DNA from: Desulfoluna limicola
GTDB lineage: Bacteria > Desulfobacterota > Desulfobacteria > Desulfobacterales > Desulfolunaceae
Direction of reading: 5' to 3'
Assembly (NCBI RefSeq): GCF_021654575.1
Contig: NZ_AP024488.1
Coordinates: forward strand, 5,669,501-5,733,500
DNA length: 64,000 nt
Part shown: positions 33,056 to 42,190 of the stretch, in pieces
How the letters are laid out: every line of letters begins with the position of its first letter
Numbering within the stretch: the stretch's first letter is position 1
Notes under the pieces: generated by a model
Database searches by the model: none
What the model saw: the letters and a program-made list of their open reading frames with translations, nothing else
What the model was told of the DNA's origin: nothing
Position numbers and translations under genes: made by a program

Positions 33056-33820
33056 TTAAAAGTAGCTTTGATAGACGAGTCGGGCGGTGGTGAGAAAGAC
33101 CACGGTGACGAAGATGGGCTTGATGAGTTTCGATCCGTTTTTGATGGCGAGGGAGGAGCCGGTGCGCGCGCCGATGATTTGCCCGGCGGCCATGACGAGC
33201 CCTGCGGTCCAGACCACATTGCCGAGGGCGATAAAGACGGAGAGGGCCACGATGTTGCTGGTAAAGTTCATGACCCGTGTGTAGCCGGCAGCGCGGGTCA
33301 TGGAGAAGCCGAGGAAGAGAACCATGGCGGTGGTCCAGAAGGAGCCGGTGCCTGGCCCGAAGAACCCGTCGTAAAACCCCAGCAGCAGGCCGCAGAGGGT
33401 GTAGAAGAGAGGGGCGGGGAGCTTGGGCCTGCGCTGGGCGTCTCCGAAATCGGGGGATGCCAGGGTGTAGATGAGAACCCCCAGGAGAAGGATGGGGATG
33501 AGACCTTTGAGAAAGCCGCCTTCCATGTGCTGGATGGTCCAGGCACCGGTGCCTGCTCCGGCAAAGGTCGCGGCAATGCCGACGGCTGCTTCCTTGAGGG
33601 TTACCTCGCCTTTCTGGATGTAGTTAAGGGCGGCTGAAAAGGTTCCGAAGGAGCCTTGCAGCTTGTTGGTTCCCAGGGCGATCTGCGGCGGCATTCCAAC
33701 CGACAGCAGCATGGGCAGGGCCACAAGTCCGCCTCCCCCTGCAATGGAATCCACAAATCCGGCAGCAGTGCCTGTGGCAAAAAGAAGAAGGGCGATGGCA
33801 GGTGTGAGTACGAATTCCAT
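33056..33820 (-). CDS. TauE/SafE-family permease (TSUP), 254 aa
   Basis: The protein has about eight hydrophobic segments and the family duplication: AAGFVDSIAGGGGLVALPMLL at the N-terminus and GFYDGFFGPGTGSFWTTAMV in the second half. The family exports sulfite, sulfonates or related organic sulfur anions, and substrate cannot be read from sequence. It is encoded alone, convergent with the winged-helix-like gene. Length is typical. Confidence 0.92.
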   Translation of the reverse strand: MEFVLTPAIALLLFATGTAAGFVDSIAGGGGLVALPMLLSVGMPPQIALGTNKLQGSFGTFSAALNYIQKGEVTLKEAAVGIAATFAGAGTGAWTIQHMEGGFLKGLIPILLLGVLIYTLASPDFGDAQRRPKLPAPLFYTLCGLLLGFYDGFFGPGTGSFWTTAMVLFLGFSMTRAAGYTRVMNFTSNIVALSVFIALGNVVWTAGLVMAAGQIIGARTGSSLAIKNGSKLIKPIFVTVVFLTTARLVYQSYF

Positions 33821-34146
33821 GGGGGTGGGGCTCCAGAGGATGGCTGGTAACTCGTTAAAAAGGATGCTTATAATCTCTCACACTTCCTGGGGTCAAGCTC
33901 TTTCGATGGCCCATCGAAGAATAGTCTTCACAGTCGTGTGGATTATTCTTCAATGCATGCAAGTACCTCTTGATTCTCTCTCCTTGGGTTGCCCCGAATA
34001 ACGCACTCTATTCTTGCTGTTACGCTTTCCTGTGTTCCTTTGGTGCTGGGCTGGCATGCTTTGTGAAGTTTATGCGGCGGTGATTGTCCGTCATGCTGCC
34101 TGAGGGTGGCCCAATTATAGAGAACCCGAGAGTTGAAGGAGGCGTT

Positions 34147-34617
34147 ATGCGATTATCCGGAGCTGTTTTGACGGCCTTTGTTGTTATGGTTGTGTCAGCG
34201 TCTGCATGGGCGCAGGGCGTTGGAAAAAAATCGGTTTATTTTGTGGATGGAATGACCTGCGGTGCCTGTCTTGGCACCATCTCAAAAAGCGTGGCAAAAG
34301 TGGCTGGCGGAGCTCAAGTTACGGGCGACCCCTCTGAAGGGGTGGTGAGGGTGATGCACGAAGCGGGCATTTCCGCTGAAACCATAGCCTTGGCCATCAC
34401 AGAAAGCGGTTACCCAGCCCGCGTGATGGGAAGCGTTGATGCCCGGCCCGGAGAGATGGAGGCAATGACTGCATCTTCAAATGGCATTACCGGCGGGTCG
34501 TGCTGTGCCAAGTCGGACAGGCCTGCCTGCGGCGGGAGCACCGAGAGCTGGAAAGCCCTGTACGATGCCATGAAAGAGCGACTGTTGTCTGAACCGAAGG
34601 CAGCACAGAACAAGTAG
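34147..34617 (+). CDS. Exported heavy-metal-associated (HMA) domain protein
   Basis: The 156-aa protein has a signal peptide (MRLSGAVLTAFVVMVVSASAWA) then an HMA domain with the metal motif GMTCGACLGTI and the family's alpha/beta spacing. Its C-terminus has extra cysteines (GGSCCAKSDRPACGG). It is likely a periplasmic copper or other soft-metal carrier. The ATG at 34147 has AAGGAGGCG upstream. It opens a five-gene cluster with a DUF2318 protein, an anchored HMA-like protein and an ABC transporter. The organisation recalls the DUF2318 and MacB-like ABC genes of iron-uptake loci such as the Campylobacter p19 locus. Confidence 0.82.
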   Translation: MRLSGAVLTAFVVMVVSASAWAQGVGKKSVYFVDGMTCGACLGTISKSVAKVAGGAQVTGDPSEGVVRVMHEAGISAETIALAITESGYPARVMGSVDARPGEMEAMTASSNGITGGSCCAKSDRPACGGSTESWKALYDAMKERLLSEPKAAQNK

Positions 34618-34629
34618 AGGAAGAGGCGT

Positions 34630-35088
34630 ATGCGAAAAACAATGGGGTTATTTTTGATACTGAGTCTGGCCGCTACCACGGCCTATGGATTCTCCTTCGG
34701 GGGGAAGCGGTTTGAGACCATCACACCTGAGGGAGGGGAGCTTCGGATTCCCTTGTCTTCGATCAGCGATGGCGAGGCCCACTTCTTCAGGGTGGATGTG
34801 AGCGAGGGGAAATACCTTGAATTCTTTACCGTACAAAGTGAAGACGGCGTGATCCGTGCGGCGGTGGATGCCTGCGATGTCTGTTATCGAGCAGGCAAGG
34901 GGTATGTGAAAAAGGGGGATGTCATGGTGTGTGAAAACTGCGGCATGCGATTCCCATTATCTCGCATCAACGTGGTGAAGGGGGGGTGCAACCCTGCACC
35001 CCTGGAGCGGCAGATCAAAGGGGAACATCTTGAGATCCCCATGTCCGTTGTGACTGACAACCTCTGGTACATGGAATACAGGAGGTAG
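34630..35088 (+). CDS. DUF2318 domain protein, exported
   Basis: The 152-aa protein has a signal peptide (MRKTMGLFLILSLAATTAYG) and a DUF2318 domain with paired cysteine motifs CDVC and CENCGMRFPLSRIN and a further Cys in GGCNPAPL. DUF2318 proteins bind a metal or Fe-S centre in the periplasm and occur with FTR1-type iron permeases or MacB-like ABC transporters. Spacing to the HMA gene is 12 nt and to the next gene 2 nt, so the operon is tight. Confidence 0.85.
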   Translation: MRKTMGLFLILSLAATTAYGFSFGGKRFETITPEGGELRIPLSSISDGEAHFFRVDVSEGKYLEFFTVQSEDGVIRAAVDACDVCYRAGKGYVKKGDVMVCENCGMRFPLSRINVVKGGCNPAPLERQIKGEHLEIPMSVVTDNLWYMEYRR

Positions 35089-35090
35089 GG

Positions 35091-35516
35091 GTGGCCTGGA
35101 ACCCGGAACGATACCGAGAAAAACGCGAGCGCGTGCTGGCCGGAAACCGGAAGCAGGGCTCTAAAATGGTGAAGGTCCTCTTGGGAACGGTCCTCGGGGT
35201 GGTTGCCCTGGGGCTTTTGCTGGGGGCCCCCGTGGTATGGGAGTCGTTTTCTTCCCGCCACCTGGATGACGTGATTCTCCGGGTGGACACAGCGGCTCAT
35301 GCGGCCACCCTGCTTCCCGTTGCTGACGGCATACGGAAGGTGGCAGAGGACCATGGAGGCAACCGGCTGGTGGTGACCTTTGATCGACGGGAGACCTCAG
35401 CCGGGCGCATCGTGGAGACACTTAAGGCCTCGGGCACGGATTGTTTTCTGCTCAACACCATGCCCCACAGCGTGGGTGAACGTCAGCGAAAGGAGGCTGC
35501 TCATGAAGCTTTTTGA
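35091..35516 (+). CDS. Membrane-anchored HMA-like protein without metal cysteines
   Basis: The GTG start follows AGGAGGTAGG. The 141-aa protein has a basic N-terminus, one membrane span at about residues 26-50 (VKVLLGTVLGVVALGLLLGAPVVW), and a periplasmic domain. That domain has an HMA-like fold pattern (DDVILRVDTAAHAATLLPVADGIRKV and RLVVTFDRRETSAGRIVETLKASG). The CxxC metal motif is absent. It may be an inactive HMA scaffold that docks the exported HMA or DUF2318 proteins to the transporter. Its end overlaps the permease gene by 14 bp. Confidence 0.7.
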   Translation: MAWNPERYREKRERVLAGNRKQGSKMVKVLLGTVLGVVALGLLLGAPVVWESFSSRHLDDVILRVDTAAHAATLLPVADGIRKVAEDHGGNRLVVTFDRRETSAGRIVETLKASGTDCFLLNTMPHSVGERQRKEAAHEAF

Positions 35517-36660
35517 TATAGTTTGGGGCCATATCCGTCGAAAGCGCATGCGATTTATCTTTCTGGTTTCAACCCTGACCTTTGGGGTGGCGGCCATCGT
35601 GACGATGTTTGCCGTCACAGACTCCATGAGTCGTCAGGTGGAGGAACGCCTGAATCGTTTTGGTGCCAACATCGTGATGATGCCCCAACGCGAAAGCCTT
35701 CCCCTGGTTTATGGCGGCATGGCTCTGGGGGATGTGGGCGTTGAATCAAGCCATTTTAAGCAGGACACCCTTGGCGATATCCGCACCATAAAAAACAGCC
35801 GAAACCTGGGCATCGTCTCCCCGAAGATCGTGGGGGTGGTGGATGTGCGAGACGAACGGGTGCTCCTGGTGGGAGCCAAACTCGAAGAGGAGCTGGCCCT
35901 GAAGAGCTGGTGGACGTTCACCGGGGAGTTTCCGGATGAGGCCGGTGAGATCGTAGCCGGTCACGATGTCGCTTCCAAGCTGGGCCTTGCCGTTGGCGAT
36001 ACTCTGGAGATCATGGGTCGCCCCTTTGCCGTGACGGCGGTGCTCAATCCCTCCGGTGGCTCCGACGACGCCGTGCTCCTGGGGGCGCTGCCTGAAGTTC
36101 AACAGCTCCTGAACCGTCAGGGAGAGATCTCGTTGGTTGAGGTCGCGGCCTTCTGCAGGGGGTGCCCCGTTTCTGAACTGGTGCTCCAGATCGCAGAAAA
36201 ATTTCCCGGAGCACGGGTGACGGCGTTGAGCCAGGCGGTGATGTCCAAAATGCAGTCCATGGACATGATCCGACGCTTCGGCTTTGGCGCTGTGGCGTTT
36301 GTGATGGTCACCGGGGCGCTCCTTGTCTTTATGATCACCACCACCTCGGTGAACGAGCGGGTACGGGAGATTGGCATCTTTCGCGCCATGGGTTTTCGCC
36401 AAAGCCATATCATGGAGGTGATGCTCCTGGAGACCCTTGTGGCCGGCGGTGCGGCAGCACTGTTCGGGACCCTCCTGGGCAACGGCCTCGCCCATGTCCT
36501 CGTGCCGGTGATGATCAAAGGCGTGGGGCCTGCCGTTGTCAACTGGCAGATGGCCGCCTGGACACTGGTGGTGACCCTTGCCGTGGTTCTGATGGCAGGG
36601 CTTTTTCCCGCCCTCAAAGCAAGCCGACTCGACCCCACCGAGGCGCTGAGAACCCTTTAG
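35503..36660 (+). CDS. MacB/FtsX-type ABC transporter permease
   Basis: The 385-aa protein has the MacB permease topology. One N-terminal span (about residues 18-40) is followed by a periplasmic MacB core domain of about 220 residues, then three C-terminal spans with the FtsX signature REIGIFRAMGFRQSHI and ALKASRLDPTEALRTL. A short GGCPVSELV cysteine segment (FCRGCPVSEL) lies in the periplasmic part. The ATG at 35503 overlaps the preceding gene. Its ATPase is 356 bp downstream across a repeat element. Confidence 0.9.
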   Translation: MKLFDIVWGHIRRKRMRFIFLVSTLTFGVAAIVTMFAVTDSMSRQVEERLNRFGANIVMMPQRESLPLVYGGMALGDVGVESSHFKQDTLGDIRTIKNSRNLGIVSPKIVGVVDVRDERVLLVGAKLEEELALKSWWTFTGEFPDEAGEIVAGHDVASKLGLAVGDTLEIMGRPFAVTAVLNPSGGSDDAVLLGALPEVQQLLNRQGEISLVEVAAFCRGCPVSELVLQIAEKFPGARVTALSQAVMSKMQSMDMIRRFGFGAVAFVMVTGALLVFMITTTSVNERVREIGIFRAMGFRQSHIMEVMLLETLVAGGAAALFGTLLGNGLAHVLVPVMIKGVGPAVVNWQMAAWTLVVTLAVVLMAGLFPALKASRLDPTEALRTL

Positions 36661-36663
36661 AGG

Positions 36664-36967
36664 GCCTCCGGCGGCCAAGGGCACAGCCCTTGAAACCCGG
36701 GTTCGCGAATACTCCGCGCCCTCGTTCCTCGGGCACGTCATATTCGCCGACGGGCTTCACCCGTGGACAACGAAAGCGATAGTGCAACCGATATCGGCAA
36801 CAACGGTAAAGCCGCCGGTGTTACACCAGCCAAAGTCATACAGATTTTTAACGGCTTTCATGGTGAGGCTTACCCATAAAACCACGAAGGCGGCTCCGCC
36901 GCAACAGAGAGAAGGCCGGGAACCTTTGCAACCCGCTTTCGAGGTGGCACACCTCGTCGCCGGAGTT
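36664..36967. repeat. Intergenic repeat element between permease and ATPase genes
   Basis: Left end GCCTCCGGCGGC at 36664, four bases after the permease stop. AAGGGCACAGCCCTT, core CCCTCGTTCCTCGGG with GCGAATA/TATTCGC arms, GACGGGCTTCACCCGT, about 150 bp of other sequence, then GAGGTGGCACACCTC and a decayed right end GTCGCCGGAGTT near 36967, 49 nt before the ATPase start. Confidence 0.85.
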
Positions 36968-37016
36968 ATTCATTTCCCGCTCACTTTTTTTTAACTGTTT
37001 AATCAGGAGACCCCAC

Positions 37017-37703
37017 ATGCTGGAATACCCTGTCTCTCACCTCCTGGAGGTGCGGGATGTAAGAAAAGTATACGGAGAGGGCGAAGGGGCCACCCATGCC
37101 CTCTGCAACGTGAACCTGACCGTGGATGACGGTGAGTTTGTCGCGATCATGGGCCCCTCCGGATCTGGCAAGAGCACCCTTCTCTCCACCCTGGGAGGCC
37201 TCCAGAGCCCCACCAGCGGAAAGGTGCTTGCCGACAGCCTTGATATTTATGGTCTCACCACCGACGGACGCTCGGACTTTCGTCGGGAATACCTGGGATT
37301 CGTCTTTCAATCCTTCCATCTGGTGAATTACCTGTCGGTTCTTGAAAACGTCATGCTCTCCCTTGCCGTGTCGGCCCTCTCCAAGGGAGAAAAAAGGGCC
37401 CGTGCCCATGAGACCCTTGCCAGGGTGGGGCTTGCCGACAAGGCGGAGAAACTGCCGGAGATGCTCTCCGGTGGAGAACAGGAACGGGTTGCCATTGCCC
37501 GCGCCATTGTGAACGAGCCCCCCATCCTATTGGCCGATGAGCCCACCGGGAACCTGGACTCCGTCAACACCGGCGCAGTCCTCGCCCTTCTGGCCGAACT
37601 CAACGCCACCGGTCAGACCGTCGTCATGGTTACCCACTCCCATCGGGCAGCTCAAGCCGCCTCCCGTACCATCACCATGGCTGACGGATGTGTTGTAGGG
37701 TAG
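37017..37703 (+). CDS. ABC transporter ATP-binding protein (LolD/MacB type)
   Basis: The 228-aa ATPase has Walker A GPSGSGKST (about residue 45), Q-loop FVFQSFHLVNYLSV, signature LSGGEQERVAIARA, Walker B ILLADEPTGNLD and the H-loop MVTHSH. It is the type that pairs with FtsX-like permeases and so serves the upstream permease. These systems are mechanotransmission or export-type machines rather than importers. Start is ATG; the weak ribosome site and the intervening repeat suggest expression differs from the permease. Confidence 0.92.
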   Translation: MLEYPVSHLLEVRDVRKVYGEGEGATHALCNVNLTVDDGEFVAIMGPSGSGKSTLLSTLGGLQSPTSGKVLADSLDIYGLTTDGRSDFRREYLGFVFQSFHLVNYLSVLENVMLSLAVSALSKGEKRARAHETLARVGLADKAEKLPEMLSGGEQERVAIARAIVNEPPILLADEPTGNLDSVNTGAVLALLAELNATGQTVVMVTHSHRAAQAASRTITMADGCVVG

Positions 37704-38212
37704 GGAAAGCCCTTGCCTTCTATGGTTAAATGGCATGACAAACTGAGGGGGTGCGCCCCTCCCCAGGCTGTCAGCCAAGCGAGATCATATGAGCTGTCTG
37801 GCCTTTAATAGGGCACGTCGGCCTTCGGGGGGACGGACGTGGGCGTACTCTGGGAGGAGGATGACGCGGCCCTTCATTGTGTGGACGCCTTGGGCTGGGT
37901 GGGCATGGAGGAGAGGTCGGTGTGTGGGGTTTCCAGGGTACCGATGGGGGGACTTTCCATGGCCTGTTGCCTCCTGTGCTTGTCGGGCGGGTTGAAATGC
38001 ATTACAAAGGCACTTTCGTGTTGGGTGAACGCCACAGCGTGTCTTTGCGACATGCAGTGCGTGATGCCATACTGAGCGTGAACGCGGGGGCAAGGCCTTT
38101 GGGGTGGCGATACCCGCCGCACATTCGCCACGTTAGGCCAAGGGGACATCCCCCGGCCCTGGAGGCGAAAGATTGAGTCGTTGCCTGACCCCGGAACAAC
38201 AAGGTTGAATCC
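37704..38212. other. Intergenic, no gene recognised
   Basis: About 510 bp with several overlapping open frames on both strands, none with recognisable protein features or good ribosome sites. No intact repeat element is seen. Confidence 0.5.
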
Positions 38213-38749
38213 ATGGATGCATTGTTTGAAAATTACGAGGCGCTTCTTGCGCGGGTGGGCGCCAGGTGTGAGGAGATCGAAGCGGCCCTTTCCGGGCACA
38301 TGGCCTGCCGAAAGGGCTGCAGCACCTGCTGCCTTAATATTTCACTTTTTCCGGTGGAGGCTGTGCGACTCCGCCTGGCCTTTGGTGCCCTGGACGGGGA
38401 GCGGAAGGCCTCTGTTTTGGCTCGGGCTTCCGTGAGTCCAGATGACGGCCCCTGTCCCCTCCTGGATGAGGCGGGCGCATGCATCCTGTACGACCATCGC
38501 CCTGTGATTTGTCGAACCCATGGGCTTCCCATTCTTTTTGAGGATGAAAAGGGGACTCGGCGCGTGGACTTCTGCCCTGAGAATTTTCAGGCCCTTGAGT
38601 CCCTTTCGGGTGAATCCATGATCGATCTTGATGCCTTGAATCAGATGCTGGCGGCCATCAATGGGAGGTTCTGCGAAGAACTCTTTGGCGGAGATGCTCC
38701 CTTTGAAAGGCTTTCTATTTCCAATGCCCTTCACCTGGATATAGCATAG
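38213..38749 (+). CDS. YkgJ-family cysteine cluster protein, 178 aa
   Basis: The protein has the CxxxCxxCC-type cluster CRKGCSTCCLNISLFPVEA near residue 40, then CPLLDEAGACILYDHRPVICRTHG and a later DFCPENF. This is the pattern of YkgJ (UPF0153/CxxCxxCC) proteins, which probably bind zinc or an Fe-S centre. The function of the family is unknown. It appears monocistronic and is convergent with the DUF4405 gene. Confidence 0.87.
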   Translation: MDALFENYEALLARVGARCEEIEAALSGHMACRKGCSTCCLNISLFPVEAVRLRLAFGALDGERKASVLARASVSPDDGPCPLLDEAGACILYDHRPVICRTHGLPILFEDEKGTRRVDFCPENFQALESLSGESMIDLDALNQMLAAINGRFCEELFGGDAPFERLSISNALHLDIA

Positions 38750-38816
38750 CTGGGTTAAGCCTCAAGCGAATGTGGTGCGGCAAGACGATCTATGCCCGGA
38801 AAGCGCTTGCAACCCG

Positions 38817-39092
38817 TTACCCTTTGATCCAACGCGTCCAACCGAATTTGGCCAGATTTTTGCGGACATAGTCGCTGTGGAGTATGAGGTGAACCCCCAC
38901 GGCGATGATGAACAGAATGCCAGCCCATTCATGACATTCCGTGAGAAAATGACGGATGTCCACCAGCACGCTTCCCTTTGCCTCGTAGCCGTGGGGAAGA
39001 ACCCATGCATTGATAAGGCCAGTCACGGCAAGAAATGTCCCCAGAACAAAAAGAACCACGTTGACGCCCCACATCTTTTTCGGTCGTTCCAT
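38817..39092 (-). CDS. DUF4405 two-span membrane protein, 91 aa
   Basis: Two hydrophobic segments (about 10-32 and 55-72) carry histidines (LTECHEWAGILFIIAVGVHLILHSDYV), the layout of DUF4405 proteins, which resemble small cytochrome b-type subunits. His positions in the second span could ligate heme, though this is inference. No partner dehydrogenase gene is adjacent. The upstream kinase transcript is separated by a terminator-like hairpin. Confidence 0.8.
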   Translation of the reverse strand: MERPKKMWGVNVVLFVLGTFLAVTGLINAWVLPHGYEAKGSVLVDIRHFLTECHEWAGILFIIAVGVHLILHSDYVRKNLAKFGWTRWIKG

Positions 39093-39172
39093 CTCTCTTC
39101 ACTCCTTAAGTTGCCAGTCTGTCTATTGTTGGTTTTTAAAAACTAGATATACGCCCGGCTTCAAAAAAAATC

Positions 39173-39208
39173 AAACCCTGTAGAGGACGTTCCTTTACAG
39201 GGTTTTTT
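39173..39208. terminator. Bidirectional Rho-independent terminator
   Basis: AACCCTGTA / TACAGGGTT stem with T6 on the plus side and a T-rich run on the minus side, between the sensor kinase gene and the DUF4405 gene. Confidence 0.85.
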
Positions 39209-39260
39209 GCCTTCATCACCTGCGTTTGCTGTGTTTTTTGTAACTAGTCAGCTCAAATTC

Positions 39261-39330
39261 ACCTCGGGCGGCCCTGCCGGGGGGAAATTTTTGCAACGTT
39301 TGACAAACAGGTCCGGAGGTATTGCTGAAT
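39261..39330. repeat. Half repeat element, B type
   Basis: GTAACTAGTCAGCTC (outer repeat, from 39240) then ACCTCGGGCGGCCCTGCCGGGG, TTGCAACGTTTGACAAACAGG. There is no right end; it follows the kinase gene stop at 39392 on the minus strand. Confidence 0.75.
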
Positions 39331-39391
39331 AGCGACGGCTCTTTCGTGAATGAGAACTCTTCGGCTCGCTTTGGAGAAAAAGAGGCGATGA

Positions 39392-42145
39392 TCAGGAGGA
39401 GGGTGGCTTGGGCCCGTCGGTTTCCAGAGGGAGGCGGAGGGTAAATCGGGTGAAGACATCGGGCCTTGAGGCGACATCCAGTTGTCCGCCGTGGCCTGTG
39501 GTGACAATGAAATACGCGATAAAAAGGCCAAGGCCACGCCCCTTTTCCCGCGAATGCGTGGTGAAAAATGGTTCGAAGGCGAGCTTGCAGGCCTCCTCAG
39601 TCATACCCGGCCCGTTGTCCTCAATGTCGATTCGCAGCATGCGGCTCTCTTTTTGAACCGTGATGGATAGCGTTGGGGACTGCACGGGTTTGGAGCCCTG
39701 GAGGAGGGCCTCAAAGGCATTTGCGAGTATGGTGTAAAAAACCTGGCGAATTTTTGCGCCCTCACACACCACGTCGGGCAGGTTCTTTTCATAGTGCCGA
39801 ACCACGTGAATGGTTTTGAGTGCCTTCTGATCTCCGGACAACAAATCATTTTTTAGGTGGGAGAGGGTTTTATCAAGCAGCTTGGTCAGCTGGTAGGGCA
39901 CCATCTGGCTGTCGTTTCGCCTGGAATAGGACAGGATGTTTTTGACGATTTCGGCTGTTCGCTTGCCGGAAAGGTGGATGGCGTCAATGAGGGGCATCAC
40001 CTTTCTGAGCTCCATGTAGGATAGGAGGGCGCCCATGGAGGTTCCTGCTTTTTCGGCAGCGTCGAGGTTGTCCGGGGTCGGTTGGGTAAGGCGTGAGAGC
40101 AGCAGGGAGGTGTTTTGAACAATGCCTGCAACGGGGTTGTTGATTTCATGGGCGATGCCGGCTGCCAGCCCACCCACAGACATCATCATCTCCGTATGGT
40201 GCATGGCCTCCTCCATACGGATGCGTTCGGTGATGTCGTCTATGCGGATGACGGCGCCGCCTGGTGCCGTACCGCTGATGGGAAAGACCCAGATGTCGTA
40301 ATGCGTTTCAAGAGCGCTGCTGCGGCTGGGGATACGGTACCGGGCTTGCACTTCCCCGGTCTGCATGGCCCTTGCAATGAGGTCCCGATGGTTGGCCAGG
40401 AGGGGGAGAGCCTGGTCCACCTGTTTGTTCAGGGCGTCATGCCGTGGGGTGCCGGTCACTGACTCGGCCTCACTGTTCCAGAGGGTGATGGCCATGTCGC
40501 TGTCTACCGCTGCAATGACGGTGGACATGGCGTTGATGGTGCTGCTGAGGTAGTCCCGGAGAAGACAGGTCTCCTGCTCCCGGGTTTTTCGATCAAGGAT
40601 GTCGATAAAGGTACCAGCCAGGTGCGTGGGGTTGCCGTCGCCCCCCCAGGCGATGACGCGTCCCCTGTCCAGAACCCAGGTCATGGAGCCATCCTTTTTT
40701 TTGACGCGGTATTCGCTTGTGTACCGGTCTGTGCGTGATGCCAGCAGGTCACTCAGGGCCTGGTGCATGTTATGACGGTCTTCGGGAAGGATTCGTTCGT
40801 GGAAAGCAGCGGCGGAGGAGGGCTTTTCATTGTCGTTGAATCCCAGGTGGCTGATCCAGCCGTTGTTTACGGTGAAACGCCCTGAGGGGATCTCCCACTG
40901 CCAGAGCCCCATGTCCGTGCCATCCAGGGCAATTCGAAGCTGTGTTTCACGGTGGACCAACTCCTTTTTCACCTGCTTTTGTTGAATGAGAAGGAAAATG
41001 AGGGAGAAAAGAAGGGCAGACAGGAACACGATGCTCACCGCCACCCTTGCGATCATATCCTTGTGTGCTTCGAAAAAAGAGAAGGGGCGGTTGACGATGC
41101 GGGTATCCCGCGGAAGTTTGTTTTCGGGAATGCCGAACCGGGACATCACCCGGTAGTCCACCAGGGGGGTGGCCTGGCTTTCCATGAGGATGCGAATCGT
41201 GTCGGCCTTTTCTCCCCGGATGATTTTCAGCACATACCCACCGGCCTCACCCCCCTGTTGCCGGCCGGTGAGGAGGTTGCCCCCGACAATCCCATGGCCC
41301 AACTGAAAGTCCCAGAGGCCGTAGACCGGGACAGTGCTGCTGTTGCAGATTGCCCGAACACTGTCGTCGTATTCAAAGTTTTGCCCGAGGCTGTCTTTGA
41401 GGAAGAGGACATAGAGGACCACCTCCTCCGAAGTGGCATTGGCTACCCTGTTGAGGACATGCTCCATGGGCAGTTTGTCCAGGATGGTGAAGGCGAGGCG
41501 GTCTGAAAAGTGCTGTCGGACCCAGGTGATCTCACGGCCCATGCGTTGCCCGGTGGGTGAGGTGTCGTTGACGACAAGGATGCGGCGGACGTTTTTATGA
41601 AGGGCCAGGATCATATCGAGGGTCCCTTCAATGTCTGCAGATTCATTGATCCCCGTGATGTTGGTGATGCCATCCAGTGCGGAGGGCCCGAGGTAATTGA
41701 CCCCGCAAAAGACCACGGGCACGTTTCCAAAAAGTTGATCCCGGTTCTCTTTGATGAAGGAAAAGGCGCTGTCGTCGGAGGTGATAATGACTTGCAGGGT
41801 CACGCGGCTGTACTTGGCCCGGAGGGTTTCATGGAAAAGGGCAAGGGCCTCGGCGCTGGTGCTTCGTTTGGTATCCATGAACTCCACATGGAGGATGTGG
41901 TCGATTGCAGCCCCGTTGAGTCGCTCACGGATGCCGGCTTCAATATCGTCACTCCACTTGTAGCCTGCATGGTAGGAGTTGATGTAGAGGATGTGAAGGG
42001 GCTCGCTGGCAGCCGGTGCGGGGACAAACAAGGTGGTGAAGAGTATGACGATGATAGCGCACAAGGCGATATCAGGTCGGCGCCCTGAGCCGCTGCCTTG
42101 GGCGCGTTGGTACGATAAGGCGATGGGGGTGCGGTACCGGATCAT
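39392..42145 (-). CDS. Membrane sensor histidine kinase with ABC-substrate-binding-like sensor
   Basis: The 917-aa protein has an N-terminal signal/anchor (about 27-48), a periplasmic ABC substrate-binding-like sensor (PF04392 type; ILYINSYHAGYKWSDD to about residue 330) and a transmembrane span (about 372-395, VAVSIVFLSALLFSLIFLLIQQ). Two PAS regions follow, the first with WQWEIPSGRF and a PAC motif ending GTFIDILDRK. The HisKA domain has GIAHEINNPVAGIV (phospho-His) and the HATPase has DNGPGMTEE and GRGLGLFIAY. It is encoded directly downstream of the soluble hybrid kinase on the same strand (45 nt gap). The ligand is unknown; tryptophan/tyrosine- or sulfonate-like small molecules are possible for this sensor type. 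Confidence 0.9.
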   Translation of the reverse strand: MIRYRTPIALSYQRAQGSGSGRRPDIALCAIIVILFTTLFVPAPAASEPLHILYINSYHAGYKWSDDIEAGIRERLNGAAIDHILHVEFMDTKRSTSAEALALFHETLRAKYSRVTLQVIITSDDSAFSFIKENRDQLFGNVPVVFCGVNYLGPSALDGITNITGINESADIEGTLDMILALHKNVRRILVVNDTSPTGQRMGREITWVRQHFSDRLAFTILDKLPMEHVLNRVANATSEEVVLYVLFLKDSLGQNFEYDDSVRAICNSSTVPVYGLWDFQLGHGIVGGNLLTGRQQGGEAGGYVLKIIRGEKADTIRILMESQATPLVDYRVMSRFGIPENKLPRDTRIVNRPFSFFEAHKDMIARVAVSIVFLSALLFSLIFLLIQQKQVKKELVHRETQLRIALDGTDMGLWQWEIPSGRFTVNNGWISHLGFNDNEKPSSAAAFHERILPEDRHNMHQALSDLLASRTDRYTSEYRVKKKDGSMTWVLDRGRVIAWGGDGNPTHLAGTFIDILDRKTREQETCLLRDYLSSTINAMSTVIAAVDSDMAITLWNSEAESVTGTPRHDALNKQVDQALPLLANHRDLIARAMQTGEVQARYRIPSRSSALETHYDIWVFPISGTAPGGAVIRIDDITERIRMEEAMHHTEMMMSVGGLAAGIAHEINNPVAGIVQNTSLLLSRLTQPTPDNLDAAEKAGTSMGALLSYMELRKVMPLIDAIHLSGKRTAEIVKNILSYSRRNDSQMVPYQLTKLLDKTLSHLKNDLLSGDQKALKTIHVVRHYEKNLPDVVCEGAKIRQVFYTILANAFEALLQGSKPVQSPTLSITVQKESRMLRIDIEDNGPGMTEEACKLAFEPFFTTHSREKGRGLGLFIAYFIVTTGHGGQLDVASRPDVFTRFTLRLPLETDGPKPPSS

Positions 42146-42190
42146 GGGCAGCCTGCTTCGTGGGGTTGCAAGGAGAGATGAGGCTTTGAG

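Noticed and set aside
37785..38176. Frames between the ABC ATPase and the YkgJ-type gene
   Set aside because: Overlapping frames on both strands, none with protein-like features.
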